Shown: positions 1 to 9,381 of the stretch, piece after piece | How positions within the stretch are numbered: position 1 is the first letter of the stretch | Layout of the letters: every line of letters starts with the position of its first letter | Source of the DNA: an uncultured Bryobacterales bacterium | GTDB taxonomy: Bacteria; Acidobacteriota; Terriglobia; Bryobacterales; UBA6623 | NCBI GenBank assembly: GCA_958295955.1 | Contig: OY282420.1 | Location: forward strand, 2,804,435 to 2,868,434 | Length of the DNA stretch: 64,000 nt | Reading direction: 5' to 3' | The notes under the pieces: generated by a model | Databases searched by the model: none | The model's input: only the letters and a program-made list of their open reading frames with translations | What the model was told of the DNA's origin: nothing | Translations under genes and position numbers: made by a program

Positions 1-949
1 CGTCGGTTTTGATGTCGCTCAGCGCCGCGTACAGCGTGGTCGTCTTGCCGGAGCCGGTCGGCCCGGTGACGAGCACCATGCCGTACGGCTCGCGGATGTA
101 ATGATCGAAGCGTTTCCGGTCGCGCTCCGAAAAGCCGACCACGTCAAGGGAAAGCGAGGAGAATTTCTCGCTCATCGACTCTTTGTCGAGGACGCGCAGG
201 ACGCAGTCCTCGCCATGCACCGTGGGCATGATCGAGACGCGGAAGTCGATCTGGCGGCCCTTGTAACGAACGCGGAAGCGGCCGTCTTGCGGAACCCGCC
301 GCTCGGCGATATCGAGCTCGCTCATGACCTTGATGCGCGAAACGATCGTCTCGTGCCAATCCTTCGAGATCGGCGGCATGGCGTAGTGCAGAACGCCGTC
401 GATGCGGTACTTGATGGCCACTTCGGCATTCCGCGTCTCGATGTGGATGTCGCTGGCGCGCCGTTCGAGCGCGTTGAAGATCGTCGTATCGACCAGACGG
501 ATGATCGGCGAGATGTCGGAATCGCCGGTCAGCTTGTCGATGGAAAGGGTCTCGCCGGCGTCTTCGGCGCGAACGACGTCGAGAACGAAGCCCTCGGTGA
601 CTTCTTCGAGAACGCGTTGCGACTGCTCGGTTTTCTTCAGCAGATCGTTGATCTGCGACAGAGGCGAGACGTTGATGCGCAGCTTCTTGCCCAGCAGCAG
701 GGAGATTTCGTCCAATTCCGGGAGTTGCCGCGGGTCGGCGATGGCGATTTCCAGAGAGCCGTTCCGCTCCGTCATGGGCACGAAGTTGTAGCGGAACATC
801 AGATCGACGGGGATCGACCGGAACAGGTCGCTGTCGATGTGGACGTTATCGAGATCGACGTAGCGGTAGCGGTAGCGGGCCGCGACTTCGCGGGCATGCC
901 GTTCCTCGTCTTCTCGGGAGATGCGGATAGGTTCGCCGGTCGTCGCCAT
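1..949 (-). CDS. GspE/PilB-family secretion or pilus assembly ATPase (3' end outside window)
   Basis: Cytoplasmic hexameric ATPase that powers type II secretion or type IV pilus assembly. Only the first 316 codons are here; the gene runs off the left edge. The visible part holds the N-terminal adaptor domain (residues ~20-130, including PVDLMFRYNFVPM), then the start of the ATPase domain with RASDIHIE, YRIDGVLH, and the Walker A loop GPTGSGKT at about residues 296-303. The ATG at 949-947 is preceded by AGGAG at a good distance (956-960), which fixes the start. It lies about 100 bases downstream of the GspF/PilC gene on the same strand, the usual partner. Whether the system is a pilus or a secretin-linked exporter cannot be decided from this window. 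Confidence 0.93.
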   Translation of the reverse strand, partial: MATTGEPIRISREDEERHAREVAARYRYRYVDLDNVHIDSDLFRSIPVDLMFRYNFVPMTERNGSLEIAIADPRQLPELDEISLLLGKKLRINVSPLSQINDLLKKTEQSQRVLEEVTEGFVLDVVRAEDAGETLSIDKLTGDSDISPIIRLVDTTIFNALERRASDIHIETRNAEVAIKYRIDGVLHYAMPPISKDWHETIVSRIKVMSELDIAERRVPQDGRFRVRYKGRQIDFRVSIMPTVHGEDCVLRVLDKESMSEKFSSLSLDVVGFSERDRKRFDHYIREPYGMVLVTGPTGSGKTTTLYAALSDIKTD

Positions 950-1053
950 GCGGCGGCTCCTGATAATTAACGACGCTGCAACGTCCCGCGGCGTTCAATC
1001 TACTTTGCCGCTCTTGCAGCCGGCGCCGCCGAACGACAACCGGGACAAGGGAG

Positions 1054-2256
1054 CTATATCTGCTCGGCCAAGGTGAAGATCGGCAAATACAGAGAGATCA
1101 GCACGAAAGCGACGAAGATGCCCATGAAGATCATGATCGCCGGCTCGACAAGGCTCAGCAGGGCGGCCGTCTTGGTCTGCACCTCGTCGTCGAAGAACTC
1201 GGCCACGGAATTGAGCATTTGCGGAAGCGCTCCGGTAGTCTCGCCGACGTGAATCATCTCTACCGACAGAGAGGGGAAAATCCCGGTTTCGAGCAAACTC
1301 TTCGACAGCGGCTGCCCCTCGCGGACCTTCTCCCGCGTCTCGGCCATGGCGCCGCGGACCAGTTGCGAGCCGATCGATTCGCTTGTCGTTTCGAGCGTCT
1401 GCATCAAGGGGATGCCGCCCGCCAGCAAGGTGCTCATCAGGCGCGAGAGTTGCGCCACTTGATATTTGATCCAGATCTGCCCGAAAACGGGGGCGCGCAG
1501 CTTGAAGCGGTCGAGAGACCGGCCGGCCGTTTCCGTGCGCATGCCCCACAGCGCAACGGCTGTCAGCACGGCCAGCGAGCCGAAGATCGGCAGCGCGTTC
1601 TGCTGCGTCGTTACGCCGACGGCAACGAGAATCTGCGTGGCGTAAGGCAGGGCCGCGTCCATCGAATCGTAGAGCGCCGAGAACTCGGGCACGACGAACG
1701 TGACCAGAAACACGACCAGCGCCAGCACAAGACAGACCAACACCGTCGGGTAGATCAGCGAGACCAGAATCTTCTTGCGGATCGCCAGCGCCAGCTTTTG
1801 GTAATTGACGTAGCGCTCGATAACCTCGTCCAGCGCGCCGGAACGCTCCCCGGCCAGCAGCGAAGTGGTGTAAATCGGCGGGAAAATCCCGCGCTTGCGG
1901 AATGCCTCCGAAAGCGGGGCGCCCGTCTCGACGTCGCGGTGAATCGCCTCGACGTGCGCGGCCAGCGTCTTGTTTTTGACATTCTCGGTGAGCAGCTTGA
2001 GCGACTTGAGGATCGGCAGGCCGGCGCGGATCAGCGTCACGAACTGTTCGTTGAAGATGATGAACTGCTCCAGGTGGAGACGCCCCTTGCGGGCGCCGAT
2101 CTGTATCTCGGTCAAGGCGCGGCGCGGCTTGATCGAATAGATCAACATGCCCCGCTCGACGTACTGTTCGCGAAGCTCGCTTGCCGACGCCGCGCTATGC
2201 ACTTCTTCGTGAACGCCGCCTTGGGGATCGGCGTATTTCAGGACGTATTCCCCCAT
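1054..2256 (-). CDS. GspF/PilC-family inner-membrane platform protein
   Basis: Polytopic inner-membrane platform protein of a type II secretion or type IV pilus machine; it couples the GspE/PilB ATPase to pseudopilin assembly. At 400 residues it has the normal family length. Two T2SSF repeats are visible: the first around residues 65-190 (FNEQFVTLIRAGLPILKSL, then LLAGERSGALDEV) and the second around 265-390 (QLSRLMSTLLAGGIPLMQTL, then IHVGETTGALPQML). Hydrophobic segments lie near 165-195, 215-240 and 370-395. It is transcribed toward the ATPase gene downstream and starts 52 bases after the stop of the large receptor gene, so it may have its own promoter. Confidence 0.94.
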   Translation of the reverse strand: MGEYVLKYADPQGGVHEEVHSAASASELREQYVERGMLIYSIKPRRALTEIQIGARKGRLHLEQFIIFNEQFVTLIRAGLPILKSLKLLTENVKNKTLAAHVEAIHRDVETGAPLSEAFRKRGIFPPIYTTSLLAGERSGALDEVIERYVNYQKLALAIRKKILVSLIYPTVLVCLVLALVVFLVTFVVPEFSALYDSMDAALPYATQILVAVGVTTQQNALPIFGSLAVLTAVALWGMRTETAGRSLDRFKLRAPVFGQIWIKYQVAQLSRLMSTLLAGGIPLMQTLETTSESIGSQLVRGAMAETREKVREGQPLSKSLLETGIFPSLSVEMIHVGETTGALPQMLNSVAEFFDDEVQTKTAALLSLVEPAIMIFMGIFVAFVLISLYLPIFTLAEQI

Positions 2257-2308
2257 TGCCTTCTCAAGCTACGACGCGGACCGCTCCCGAAACGTGCAGC
2301 GGCGCATG

Positions 2309-5300
2309 TCAGAATCCGATCCGCAGCCCGAGCTGGATCTGCCGCGAAGCCCCGGCAGCCTGAATGCGGCCGAAAGTCGGCTGGTCGGAAAAGTGCTGCG
2401 GCAGGTCGAAGTTCGCGCGGTTCGTCAGGTTGAAAGCCTCGGCGCGGATGTCGATAGTCGCTTTGTCGGCGATGCGCAGCGTGCGCACGATGGCCAAGTC
2501 GAGGTTCGCCAAACCCGGACCGGTCAGGATGTTGCGCCCCGCGTTGCCGAACGTCAGCGCCGCGGGCGCGGCAAATGCGGACGTGTTGAAAAACCGCTCC
2601 GGCGTCGAGTCGCCCGCGGCGGGGTCTCCGACGACATCCGGCCTGTCCGCGCCGAAGATGCCTCCCGTATTGCCGGTGTTCGAGTTGTCGCCGCTTAGCC
2701 GGGGCGTGAACGGCCGGCCGGAGCCGAAGGCGCCGATCGCCAGCAGGCGCCAGCCGCGCGCGGCCGCATGGCGAAACGGCAAATCGTAGGTCATCGTGAA
2801 AACGAGACGGCTCCTCTGATCGAAGGTGGACAGGCCGCGCTCGGCGCGGAAATCGTGACTGTTCTGCGGAAACGCCTGATCGCCGCGCGAACCCAGGAAA
2901 GCCGACGCGTCGTCGATCGACTTCGACCAAGTGAACGCGCCGGTGAAGCCCAATCCGCCGGCAAAACGCCGTTCCAGAGAAAAGACGCCCGAATGGTAAA
3001 TCGATGACGCCGCCGATTCGAACAACGCCACATTGGCGAATCCCGCGATCGGCCGTCGCGAGTTGACGTCTCCCGCTCCGGGCGGGGGTTGATTCAGATC
3101 GCGTCGGCGCAGCAGCTTCGCTCCCTTCGAGCCGATATAAGACGCCCGCGCAACGACCTTTCCGCGCAGAGCTTTCTCCACGCCGGCATTGAAATGCTGG
3201 GCGTAACCGGTGCGAAAATCCGGCTGGATCGCGTTCACCGACGCCGGCGGCGCAAAACCCTCGCCCGGAAACGGATTGTCCAGAGTCAACAACCGCGTCT
3301 GCGACGGGAAGAAAATCCGCAGATCGAAAAACGGCGGGTTGAAGTAGAGGCCGGAGTTCGCTTCCAGCATGTGGACTTCGTGGTAAATCCCATAACCGGC
3401 CCGCACCGCGAGGGTCTTGCCCGGATTCCAACTCAATCCTGCGCGCGGCGCGAAATTGTTGCGGTCGGCGGCGTAGCCGGCGCGGCCGAGCGGCGCGGCC
3501 CCCGCGGGCGTCAGGCGCCGCGCCGCCAAGTCGAACTGCATGAACCGGTCGTCCGCGTCAACGGCGGGGGAGTTGTACTCGTAGCGCACGCCAAGGTTCA
3601 GCGTCAGCCGAGAGGTGATTTTCCAGTCGTCCTGAAGGTAGCCGTTCCAAAAACTTGCGCGCTGCTTGAAAGGGTTGTCCACCGTGGTCCGAATGGCGAA
3701 GGTCGGGAAGCCCAGCAGCAAGTCGCTGACGGGATGCTGCGACACCGCCCCGAGAAAATTGAACTGCCCGCGCCCGAACAGTCCCTGGATGCCGTCAACC
3801 GTCACGCGGCGGTATTCGAAACCCCACTTGTAGGCATGGCGCTGATCGACGTGGGACATGTTGGCGACCAGGTGATAGGTGTTGTCCTCGCGCAGGATGG
3901 GCAGGGCAACGTCGTCGGCGAGATTCGCGAAGCCGGCGACGTTGATCGCGGGAAAACCCGTAAACCGCGGGTCGGCGGACAGCCCCGGAATGCCCAGCCC
4001 TCCGCCGATATCGTGTCCGGCGTTCTGGTGCATGACTTCGCGGCGCAGGCGGTTGAATCCCCAACGCGTCTCGAGAATCGTGAACGGCGTGAAGACGTGG
4101 GTGTCGGCCGCAACCAGATTTTGCCCGCGGTCGAGCGTGAAGTTGCCGAACCCCGGAACGTCGCTGTCGTCGCCGAACGGATCGAGAGAGCGGGCGTGGC
4201 TGAGGTTGTAGCGGAACATCAGGGCGTCGCTGCCGCCGACGTAGTGGTCAACTCGCCCGTACCATTGATTCACCAGCCCGTCGCCCAGAGGGGTGGAAAC
4301 GAAATTCTGAACGGGGTCGGCGCGGTTCGGGTCGGGCCAATACGCGGCCAGGCTGCTCCCGGCGGCGCTTTGGCGCGCGGCGGGAATCGTGTTGCCGGGA
4401 AACGGCGCCTGCGTAAAAACATCGATTATCGGCGAGGGCAGCGCCGAGAAATCGCCCGCGCGCAGCGCCGGCGTCGGCACGGAAGCGGTGCGCGTCGCCG
4501 CGTCCTTGATCCGCGTCCCCTCGTACCCGCCGAAGAAGAACGTCTTGCGGCGGACGATCGGACCGCCGAGCGAAACGCCGAACTGGTTGCGCCGGAACGG
4601 CGGGATCGGCTGCCCGGCGGGATCGAAGAAGTTGCGGGCGTCGAAGTTGTCGTTGCGGACATACTCGTAAATCGAGGCATGGAGGTCGTTCGTGCCCGAG
4701 CGGCTGACCACGTTGACCTGCGCGCCGGCGCTGCGGCCGAATTCCGCGCGGTAGCTCGAGGCGTGCAGCCGGAATTCGCGCACCGAGTCGAGCGGCGGGC
4801 TGACCACGAGGCGGTTGATGTAGAGGTCGTTGTTGTCCACCCCGTCGAGCAGGAAATTGTTCGAGACCTCGCGGGCGCCGTTGACGTGCAGGCCGCCGGC
4901 GCCCTGCGTCGAAAGCTCGGAGCCGGGCGCGTTCGCGTGTACGCCGCCCGAGAGTAGCGCCAGAGGCAAGAACTCCCGCCGATTCAGCGGCAAGTGGGCG
5001 AGGCCCTCGCGGGGAATCACCGTTCCCGCCGACGCCGTGCCGCTGTCGATAGCCGGAACGCCTGCCTCGACCTCGACTTGCGTCCGCAGCCGCTCGGGGA
5101 CCAGCGCGATGTCCACCGCCACGCGGCGGCCGACGTTCAGTTGCACCAGCCGCGCGGCGGACTCGAGGTTGGGAGCCTGCGCCGCGAGCTCGTATTCTCC
5201 GGGAACGACTGCGGGAAAAATGTAGCTCCCGTCGGCGGCGGCCGCCGTCGTCGATATCCGGTCGGTCTCGACCTGCCGCAGACGGACTTCCGCGCCCGCC

Positions 5301-5425
5301 ACCGCGCCGCCCGAAGCGTCGACGGCCCGGCCGAGGATCGTCCCGGTTGGCGATTGCGCCGGCGCGCCGGCCGCAAGAACCAGCCCAAAGCCAACAACAA
5401 AAGCACAGAGTCCCTGCTGCCGCAT
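2309..5425 (-). CDS. Oar-like TonB-dependent outer-membrane receptor with N-terminal carboxypeptidase-regulatory-like domain
   Basis: Large (1038 residues) outer-membrane beta-barrel protein of the Oar/TonB-dependent transporter type that is strongly expanded in Acidobacteriota. Residues 1-23 form a signal peptide ending near APAQS. Residues ~26-105 form a CarboxypepD_reg-like beta-sandwich (GTILGRAVDASGGAVAGAEV). A plug-like segment follows around 110-230 (NFLLDGVDNNDLYINR). The rest is barrel, with repeated aromatic-ending strands and a C-terminal LGLRIGF. Substrate unknown; members are usually assigned to uptake of large or sugar-derived ligands, but nothing here identifies one. The gene is divergent from the four-copy array that starts at 5587. 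Confidence 0.9.
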   Translation of the reverse strand: MRQQGLCAFVVGFGLVLAAGAPAQSPTGTILGRAVDASGGAVAGAEVRLRQVETDRISTTAAAADGSYIFPAVVPGEYELAAQAPNLESAARLVQLNVGRRVAVDIALVPERLRTQVEVEAGVPAIDSGTASAGTVIPREGLAHLPLNRREFLPLALLSGGVHANAPGSELSTQGAGGLHVNGAREVSNNFLLDGVDNNDLYINRLVVSPPLDSVREFRLHASSYRAEFGRSAGAQVNVVSRSGTNDLHASIYEYVRNDNFDARNFFDPAGQPIPPFRRNQFGVSLGGPIVRRKTFFFGGYEGTRIKDAATRTASVPTPALRAGDFSALPSPIIDVFTQAPFPGNTIPAARQSAAGSSLAAYWPDPNRADPVQNFVSTPLGDGLVNQWYGRVDHYVGGSDALMFRYNLSHARSLDPFGDDSDVPGFGNFTLDRGQNLVAADTHVFTPFTILETRWGFNRLRREVMHQNAGHDIGGGLGIPGLSADPRFTGFPAINVAGFANLADDVALPILREDNTYHLVANMSHVDQRHAYKWGFEYRRVTVDGIQGLFGRGQFNFLGAVSQHPVSDLLLGFPTFAIRTTVDNPFKQRASFWNGYLQDDWKITSRLTLNLGVRYEYNSPAVDADDRFMQFDLAARRLTPAGAAPLGRAGYAADRNNFAPRAGLSWNPGKTLAVRAGYGIYHEVHMLEANSGLYFNPPFFDLRIFFPSQTRLLTLDNPFPGEGFAPPASVNAIQPDFRTGYAQHFNAGVEKALRGKVVARASYIGSKGAKLLRRRDLNQPPPGAGDVNSRRPIAGFANVALFESAASSIYHSGVFSLERRFAGGLGFTGAFTWSKSIDDASAFLGSRGDQAFPQNSHDFRAERGLSTFDQRSRLVFTMTYDLPFRHAAARGWRLLAIGAFGSGRPFTPRLSGDNSNTGNTGGIFGADRPDVVGDPAAGDSTPERFFNTSAFAAPAALTFGNAGRNILTGPGLANLDLAIVRTLRIADKATIDIRAEAFNLTNRANFDLPQHFSDQPTFGRIQAAGASRQIQLGLRIGF

Positions 5426-5586
5426 GAATCCCTAAGTATAAAGACCGCCTTCGGCGCCGGTCCGCGGCTCCGCTTCCCGCGCGGACGGCGCCCGGCGGCC
5501 GCCCCCATCAAAAAATTTCCAAAAAAATCGAAAAAAATGTAAGGTCGGGCATCTTCCGGTCGTTATAGGGGTAGAGGGGCAAAAAA

Positions 5587-6165
5587 ATGAGAAAAATCTG
5601 TGCGCCGTTGCTTGCGGCGGTTTTGCTGTCCGCTCCTGCGGCCCAAGCAAAGACCGTCGTTATGCGGGTCGGCTGGGAGAAGGCGCAGGCGATGTTGGCG
5701 CAGGACGATTTCTTGTCCTCGATTCGGGTCGAGTTGCAATCGGGCAAGCGCTTGAAGGGGAAACTCATCGGGACGACCGACGAGGCATTGCGCATCGAGC
5801 GCAAGAAGGCGGAAACGGCGGTTGCGCGGGAAGACATCCGCGCGATTCGGCTCGTTCCCCGCAAAGCAACTCGGCAAGCAAATCGGGCCGTCGCTATCGC
5901 GGGCGGCGCCGCCGCCGGCTTCGGAGGGGGGCTCTTGGCGGCTGTTGTTTGTTGCGGAGCTGCAGATGAACTGACCACTGCGCCTGCAGTCGTCTGGACG
6001 GCGTTTTTCGGCACATGGGCGGCGATTCAGGTCTTGACCTACAGGCTCGGCCTGCGCGCCGACCGCGGCGCCGTGCTGCTTGAGTTGACCGCGACCGCGG
6101 CGGATGCTCCGCCACCGCCTTTACCCGCGGGGCAGACTTCCCCAGTCGAGGAGAAACAACCATGA
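5587..6165 (+). CDS. Small secreted/membrane protein, tandem paralog copy 1 of 4
   Basis: Function unknown. It has 192 residues: a Sec signal peptide (MRKICAPLLAAVLLSAPAAQA), a central beta-rich stretch at about 48-80 (RVELQSGKRLKGKLIGTTDE) that resembles the short Sm-like fold common in bacterial envelope proteins, a glycine/alanine-zipper hydrophobic segment at ~100-120, a second hydrophobic stretch at ~140-155, and a Pro-rich tail. The start follows GAGGGG with about 7 bases spacing. It is the first of four paralogs in a row that together fill 5587-7964. The resemblance to Sm-like domains is a guess from pattern only. Confidence 0.75.
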   Translation: MRKICAPLLAAVLLSAPAAQAKTVVMRVGWEKAQAMLAQDDFLSSIRVELQSGKRLKGKLIGTTDEALRIERKKAETAVAREDIRAIRLVPRKATRQANRAVAIAGGAAAGFGGGLLAAVVCCGAADELTTAPAVVWTAFFGTWAAIQVLTYRLGLRADRGAVLLELTATAADAPPPPLPAGQTSPVEEKQP

Positions 6166-6196
6166 CAGCCAAAACAATTCCACAAGGCGGCCGACG

Positions 6197-6760
6197 ATGA
6201 GGAAAATTTGTGCGCCGTTGCTTGCGGCGGTCTTGCTGTCCGCTCCCGCGGCCCGCGCCGAGACCGTCGTTATGCGGACAAATTGGGAAAAGGCGCAGGC
6301 GATGTTGGCGCAGGACGACTTCTTGCCTTCTATCCGGGTCGAGATGCAATCGGGCAAGCGATTGAAGGGGAAACTCATCGGGACGACCGACGAGGCATTG
6401 CGCATCGAGCGCAAGAAGGCGGAAACGGCGGTTGCGCGGGAAGACATCCGCGCGGTTCGGCTCGTTCCCCGCAAAACGGCCCGTCAAAAGAATCGTGCTC
6501 TTGCTCTGGTAGGAGGTACCGGCGCCGGATTCGGCGGGGGAGCCTTGGCGGTTATTCTTTGCTGCAGAGAGGCAGATCCCGTGATCTCCACTACGGCGTT
6601 TTTCGGCACGTGGGCGGCGATTCAGGTCTTGACCTACAGGCTCGGCCTGCGCGCCGACCGCGGCGCCGTGCTGCTTGAGTTGACCGAGACCGCGGCGGAT
6701 GCTCCGCCACCGCCTTTACCCGCGGGGCAGACTTCCCCAGTCGAGGAGAAACAACCATGA
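6197..6760 (+). CDS. Small secreted/membrane protein, tandem paralog copy 2 of 4
   Basis: 187-residue paralog of the preceding protein. The start is set at the ATG that begins the conserved signal peptide (MRKICAPLLAAVLLSAPAARA), although the frame is open further upstream. Residues ~30-95 are almost identical to copies 1 and 4, including GTTDEALRIERKKAETAVARE. The glycine-rich membrane segment is diverged (LVGGTGAGFGGGALAVILCC) and the tail is again identical to copy 1 (LPAGQTSPVEEKQP). Its stop overlaps an in-frame ATG of copy 3's longer frame as ATGA (6757-6760), consistent with co-transcription. Function unknown. Confidence 0.75.
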   Translation: MRKICAPLLAAVLLSAPAARAETVVMRTNWEKAQAMLAQDDFLPSIRVEMQSGKRLKGKLIGTTDEALRIERKKAETAVAREDIRAVRLVPRKTARQKNRALALVGGTGAGFGGGALAVILCCREADPVISTTAFFGTWAAIQVLTYRLGLRADRGAVLLELTETAADAPPPPLPAGQTSPVEEKQP

Positions 6761-6792
6761 CAGCCCAAAACAATTCCACGAGGCGGCCCACA

Positions 6793-7401
6793 ATGAGGAA
6801 AATCTGTGCGCTGTTGCTTGCGGCGGTCTTGCTGTCCGCTCCCGCGGCCCAAGCCGAGACCCTTGTGAAACAGGTCGGCTGGGAAGAGGCGCGAACGATG
6901 TTGGCGCAGGACGATTTCTTCCCTTCAATCCGAGTTGAACTGCAGTCGGGCAAACGGTTGAAAGGGAAACTCGCCGGGACAAGCGGCGAAGGTCTGCGTC
7001 TCCGGCAATCTACGGCTGAAACAACGGTTGTGAGCGAAGACATCCGCAAGATCCGGTTCGTTTACCGCAAAGCGCCTCGTCAAAAAAACCGCATCCTTGC
7101 CATCGCAGGAGGCGCCGGCGCCGGATTCGCAGGGGGCGCCTTGGCGTCTTTTGCCTGTTGCTTCACCGACGGCAGCAAGGGAAGCGTACCCTTGGGCTAT
7201 GTGATATTTTTCGGCGCATGGACGGCGATTCAGGTCGCGGTTTACCGGCTCGGACTGCGCGCCGACCGCAGGGCAGTGCTGCTTGAGTTGACCGAGACCG
7301 CGGCGGATGCGCCGCCGCCTTTACCCGCGGGGCAGACTTCCCCAGTCGAGGAGAAACAACCGCGAGAGCCAAAAACAATTCCACAAGGCGGCCCACGATG
7401 A
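6793..7401 (+). CDS. Small secreted/membrane protein, tandem paralog copy 3 of 4 (most diverged)
   Basis: 202-residue paralog with the same signal peptide (MRKICALLLAAVLLSAPAAQA) but a distinct central block (LAGTSGEGLRLRQSTAETTV in place of LIGTTDEALRIERKKAETAV), so the four copies are not all recent. The membrane segment AIAGGAGAGFAGGALASFACC and a second hydrophobic stretch are kept. The C-terminus is extended (REPKTIPQGGPR) because the stop used by copies 1 and 2 is lost and reading continues to an ATGA overlap with copy 4 (7398-7401). An ATG at 6757 in the same frame is possible but would put 12 residues before the signal peptide. Function unknown. Confidence 0.72.
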   Translation: MRKICALLLAAVLLSAPAAQAETLVKQVGWEEARTMLAQDDFFPSIRVELQSGKRLKGKLAGTSGEGLRLRQSTAETTVVSEDIRKIRFVYRKAPRQKNRILAIAGGAGAGFAGGALASFACCFTDGSKGSVPLGYVIFFGAWTAIQVAVYRLGLRADRRAVLLELTETAADAPPPLPAGQTSPVEEKQPREPKTIPQGGPR

Positions 7402-7964
7402 GAAAAATTTGTGCGCCGTTGCTTGCGGCGGTCTTGCTGCCCGCTCCCGCGGCTCAAGCAAAGACCGTCGTTATGCGGGTCGGCTGGGAGAAGGCGCAGG
7501 CGATGTTGGCGCAGGACGATTTCTTGTCCTCGATTCGGGTCGAGATGCAATCGGGCAAGCGCTTGAAGGGGAAACTCATCGGGACGACCGACGAGGCATT
7601 GCGCATCGAGCGCAAGAAGGCGGAAACGGCGGTCGCGCGGGAAGACATCCGCGCGGTCCGGCTTGTCCCCCGCAAAGCGCCCCGCACAAAGAATCGTACT
7701 CTTGCCATTGCGGGGGGCGCCGCCGCCGGCTTCGGAGGGGGACTTGCGGCCTCTGCGGCCTACTGCCTCATCGACGGCAGTCCCTGCAACGCAATCACGG
7801 ACTATGCGGTCTTTTTCGGCACGTGGGCGGCGATTCAGTTCGCGGTGTACCGGCTCGGCCTGCGCGCCGACCGCGGCGCCGTGCTGCTCGAATTGACCGG
7901 GACTGCGGCGGATGCTCTGCCTCCGACGCCCTTGACCGCGGCCCAGCCCGCGCCGACCCGCTAG
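7398..7964 (+). CDS. Small secreted/membrane protein, tandem paralog copy 4 of 4
   Basis: 188-residue paralog. Signal peptide and central block are nearly identical to copy 1 (VMRVGWEKAQAMLAQDDFLS, then GTTDEALRIERKKAETAV), while the segment after residue ~105 is unlike the others (LAASAAYCLIDGSPCNAITD) and the Pro-rich tail is replaced by ALPPTPLTAAQPAPTR. It starts by ATGA overlap with copy 3. Its stop overlaps the stop of the convergent SPOR gene by four bases (7961-7964), which bounds the array. Function unknown. Confidence 0.75.
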   Translation: MRKICAPLLAAVLLPAPAAQAKTVVMRVGWEKAQAMLAQDDFLSSIRVEMQSGKRLKGKLIGTTDEALRIERKKAETAVAREDIRAVRLVPRKAPRTKNRTLAIAGGAAAGFGGGLAASAAYCLIDGSPCNAITDYAVFFGTWAAIQFAVYRLGLRADRGAVLLELTGTAADALPPTPLTAAQPAPTR

Positions 7965-8554
7965 AACCGGCGGGTCATCGCCTCGAAGCCGTCGCTGCTC
8001 AGCTTCTTCCGCACGGTCTCGGCCTCGGCCGCCTGGTCGCTGCCGAACGGCCCGACGACAACGCGGAACCAACCGTTGTCCGGCGCTTGATGGACGGCGG
8101 CGGCGTATCCCCTCTTCTGCAGACGGCTTGCCAGCGCCTGCGCATCCTTGCCCATGCGCAACGCCGCGACCTGCAGATGCAGTCCCTTGCCCGCCGCCTT
8201 CGGGGCCGGCTTCCGCGCGGCGGGTTTCGGCGCCGGGGGTTGCGGCTTGGCCGCCGACTTCACCGCGCTCGGTTTCGCCGCGGCAACCTTCGCCGCCGCC
8301 GGCTTCGGCTCGGCGGCGACCTCGACCTTGGGAGGATCTTCGAACAACGTCCGCGGCAGCATCCCTTCCTCGGGCTCCGGCGTTTCGCTCAAGGCCGCCG
8401 ACTTGGACGGCCCGGCCCTCTCGCCCTGCCCGTAGCCGATCGTGTATCCCCAGAAGAAAAACAGCGAAAAGAACACGGCGCCCGTAAAGAACAGGAACAG
8501 CAAGTGCTTATTGCCGACAACCAGTTGGATTTCGTCCTGCCGCTTCCGACTCAT
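7961..8554 (-). CDS. SPOR-domain membrane protein
   Basis: 197-residue bitopic inner-membrane protein. A short basic cytoplasmic N-terminus is followed by one transmembrane helix (about 18-40: HLLFLFFTGAVFFSLFFFWG), a long Ala/Pro/Lys-rich linker (~75-120), and a C-terminal SPOR domain (~125-197: LHLQVAALRMGKDAQALASR, then WFRVVVGPF). SPOR domains bind denuded peptidoglycan glycan strands at division septa, so a role in cell division or cell-wall turnover is likely by family knowledge. It is last in the minus-strand direction after the SPFH and NfeD genes (36-base gap). Confidence 0.88.
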   Translation of the reverse strand: MSRKRQDEIQLVVGNKHLLFLFFTGAVFFSLFFFWGYTIGYGQGERAGPSKSAALSETPEPEEGMLPRTLFEDPPKVEVAAEPKPAAAKVAAAKPSAVKSAAKPQPPAPKPAARKPAPKAAGKGLHLQVAALRMGKDAQALASRLQKRGYAAAVHQAPDNGWFRVVVGPFGSDQAAEAETVRKKLSSDGFEAMTRRF

Positions 8555-8589
8555 GACGCCATTCTACCGCAGCTAAAACACTTTTGCCA

Positions 8590-9378
8590 TTAATTGTTTT
8601 CGTCTTGGCCGTTTTTATCGTTCTGCGCGGCGGCCCAGCGGGACAGGCCGGTAAAAATGTCTATCGGCAGCGGGAATACGACCGTCGTGTTCTTCTCCGT
8701 GCCGATTTCCGTCAAGGTCTGCAAGTAGCGCAGCGTAATCGACGACGGTTGACTGCTGAGTTGCTCGGCCGCCCCGGTCAGTTTTGCCGCCGCTTGCATT
8801 TCGCCGTCGGCGTGAATGACCTTGGCGCGCCGTTCGCGCTCGGCTTCGGCCTGGCGGGCGATGGCGCGGATCATCTGTTCCGGCAGATCGACGTGCTTGA
8901 CTTCGACGGCCTGCACTTTGATGCCCCACGGCCCGGTGTGGTCGTCGAGCGTTTCCTGCAAGCGGGCGTTGAGCTTCTCTCTCTGACTGAGCAGTTCGTC
9001 CAGGTCGGCCTCGCCCAGCACCGAGCGCAGCCGCGTCTGCGCCAGTTGCGACGTCGCATGGACGTAATGCGACACTTCGACGACCGCCTTGGCCGGGCCC
9101 ACGACGCGGAAAAACACAACGGCGCTGACCTTGACCGTGACATTGTCGCGGGTCACGACGTCCTGCGAAGGAACTTCGAGCGTTTCGACCCGCAGCGACA
9201 TGCGCACCATGCGGTCGATGGGAGCGAAGACCAGCACCAGCCCGGGACCCTTGGGCCTGGGCATCAACCGCCCCAGGCGGAAGATGACTCCCCGTTCGTA
9301 TTCCGCGAGAATTTTGATGCTGTTGATGAGATAGAGAGCAATGATGACCGGAACGATCAGTCCAACAAAATCAAACAT
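8590..9378 (-). CDS. SPFH/stomatin-like membrane protein (slipin)
   Basis: 262 residues. An N-terminal membrane hairpin ([18 protein letters not shown]) is followed by an SPFH/PHB domain (about 25-190: [59 protein letters not shown]) and an Ala/Glu-rich helical tail typical of oligomerising stomatins. Slipins form large membrane rings and are clipped by NfeD-type proteases in characterised systems. The gene starts 3 bases after the nfeD stop, the canonical nfeD-slipin operon, so the two very likely act together in membrane organisation or quality control. Confidence 0.93.
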   Translation of the reverse strand: MFDFVGLIVPVIIALYLINSIKILAEYERGVIFRLGRLMPRPKGPGLVLVFAPIDRMVRMSLRVETLEVPSQDVVTRDNVTVKVSAVVFFRVVGPAKAVVEVSHYVHATSQLAQTRLRSVLGEADLDELLSQREKLNARLQETLDDHTGPWGIKVQAVEVKHVDLPEQMIRAIARQAEAERERRAKVIHADGEMQAAAKLTGAAEQLSSQPSSITLRYLQTLTEIGTEKNTTVVFPLPIDIFTGLSRWAAAQNDKNGQDENN

Positions 9379-9381
9379 GTG

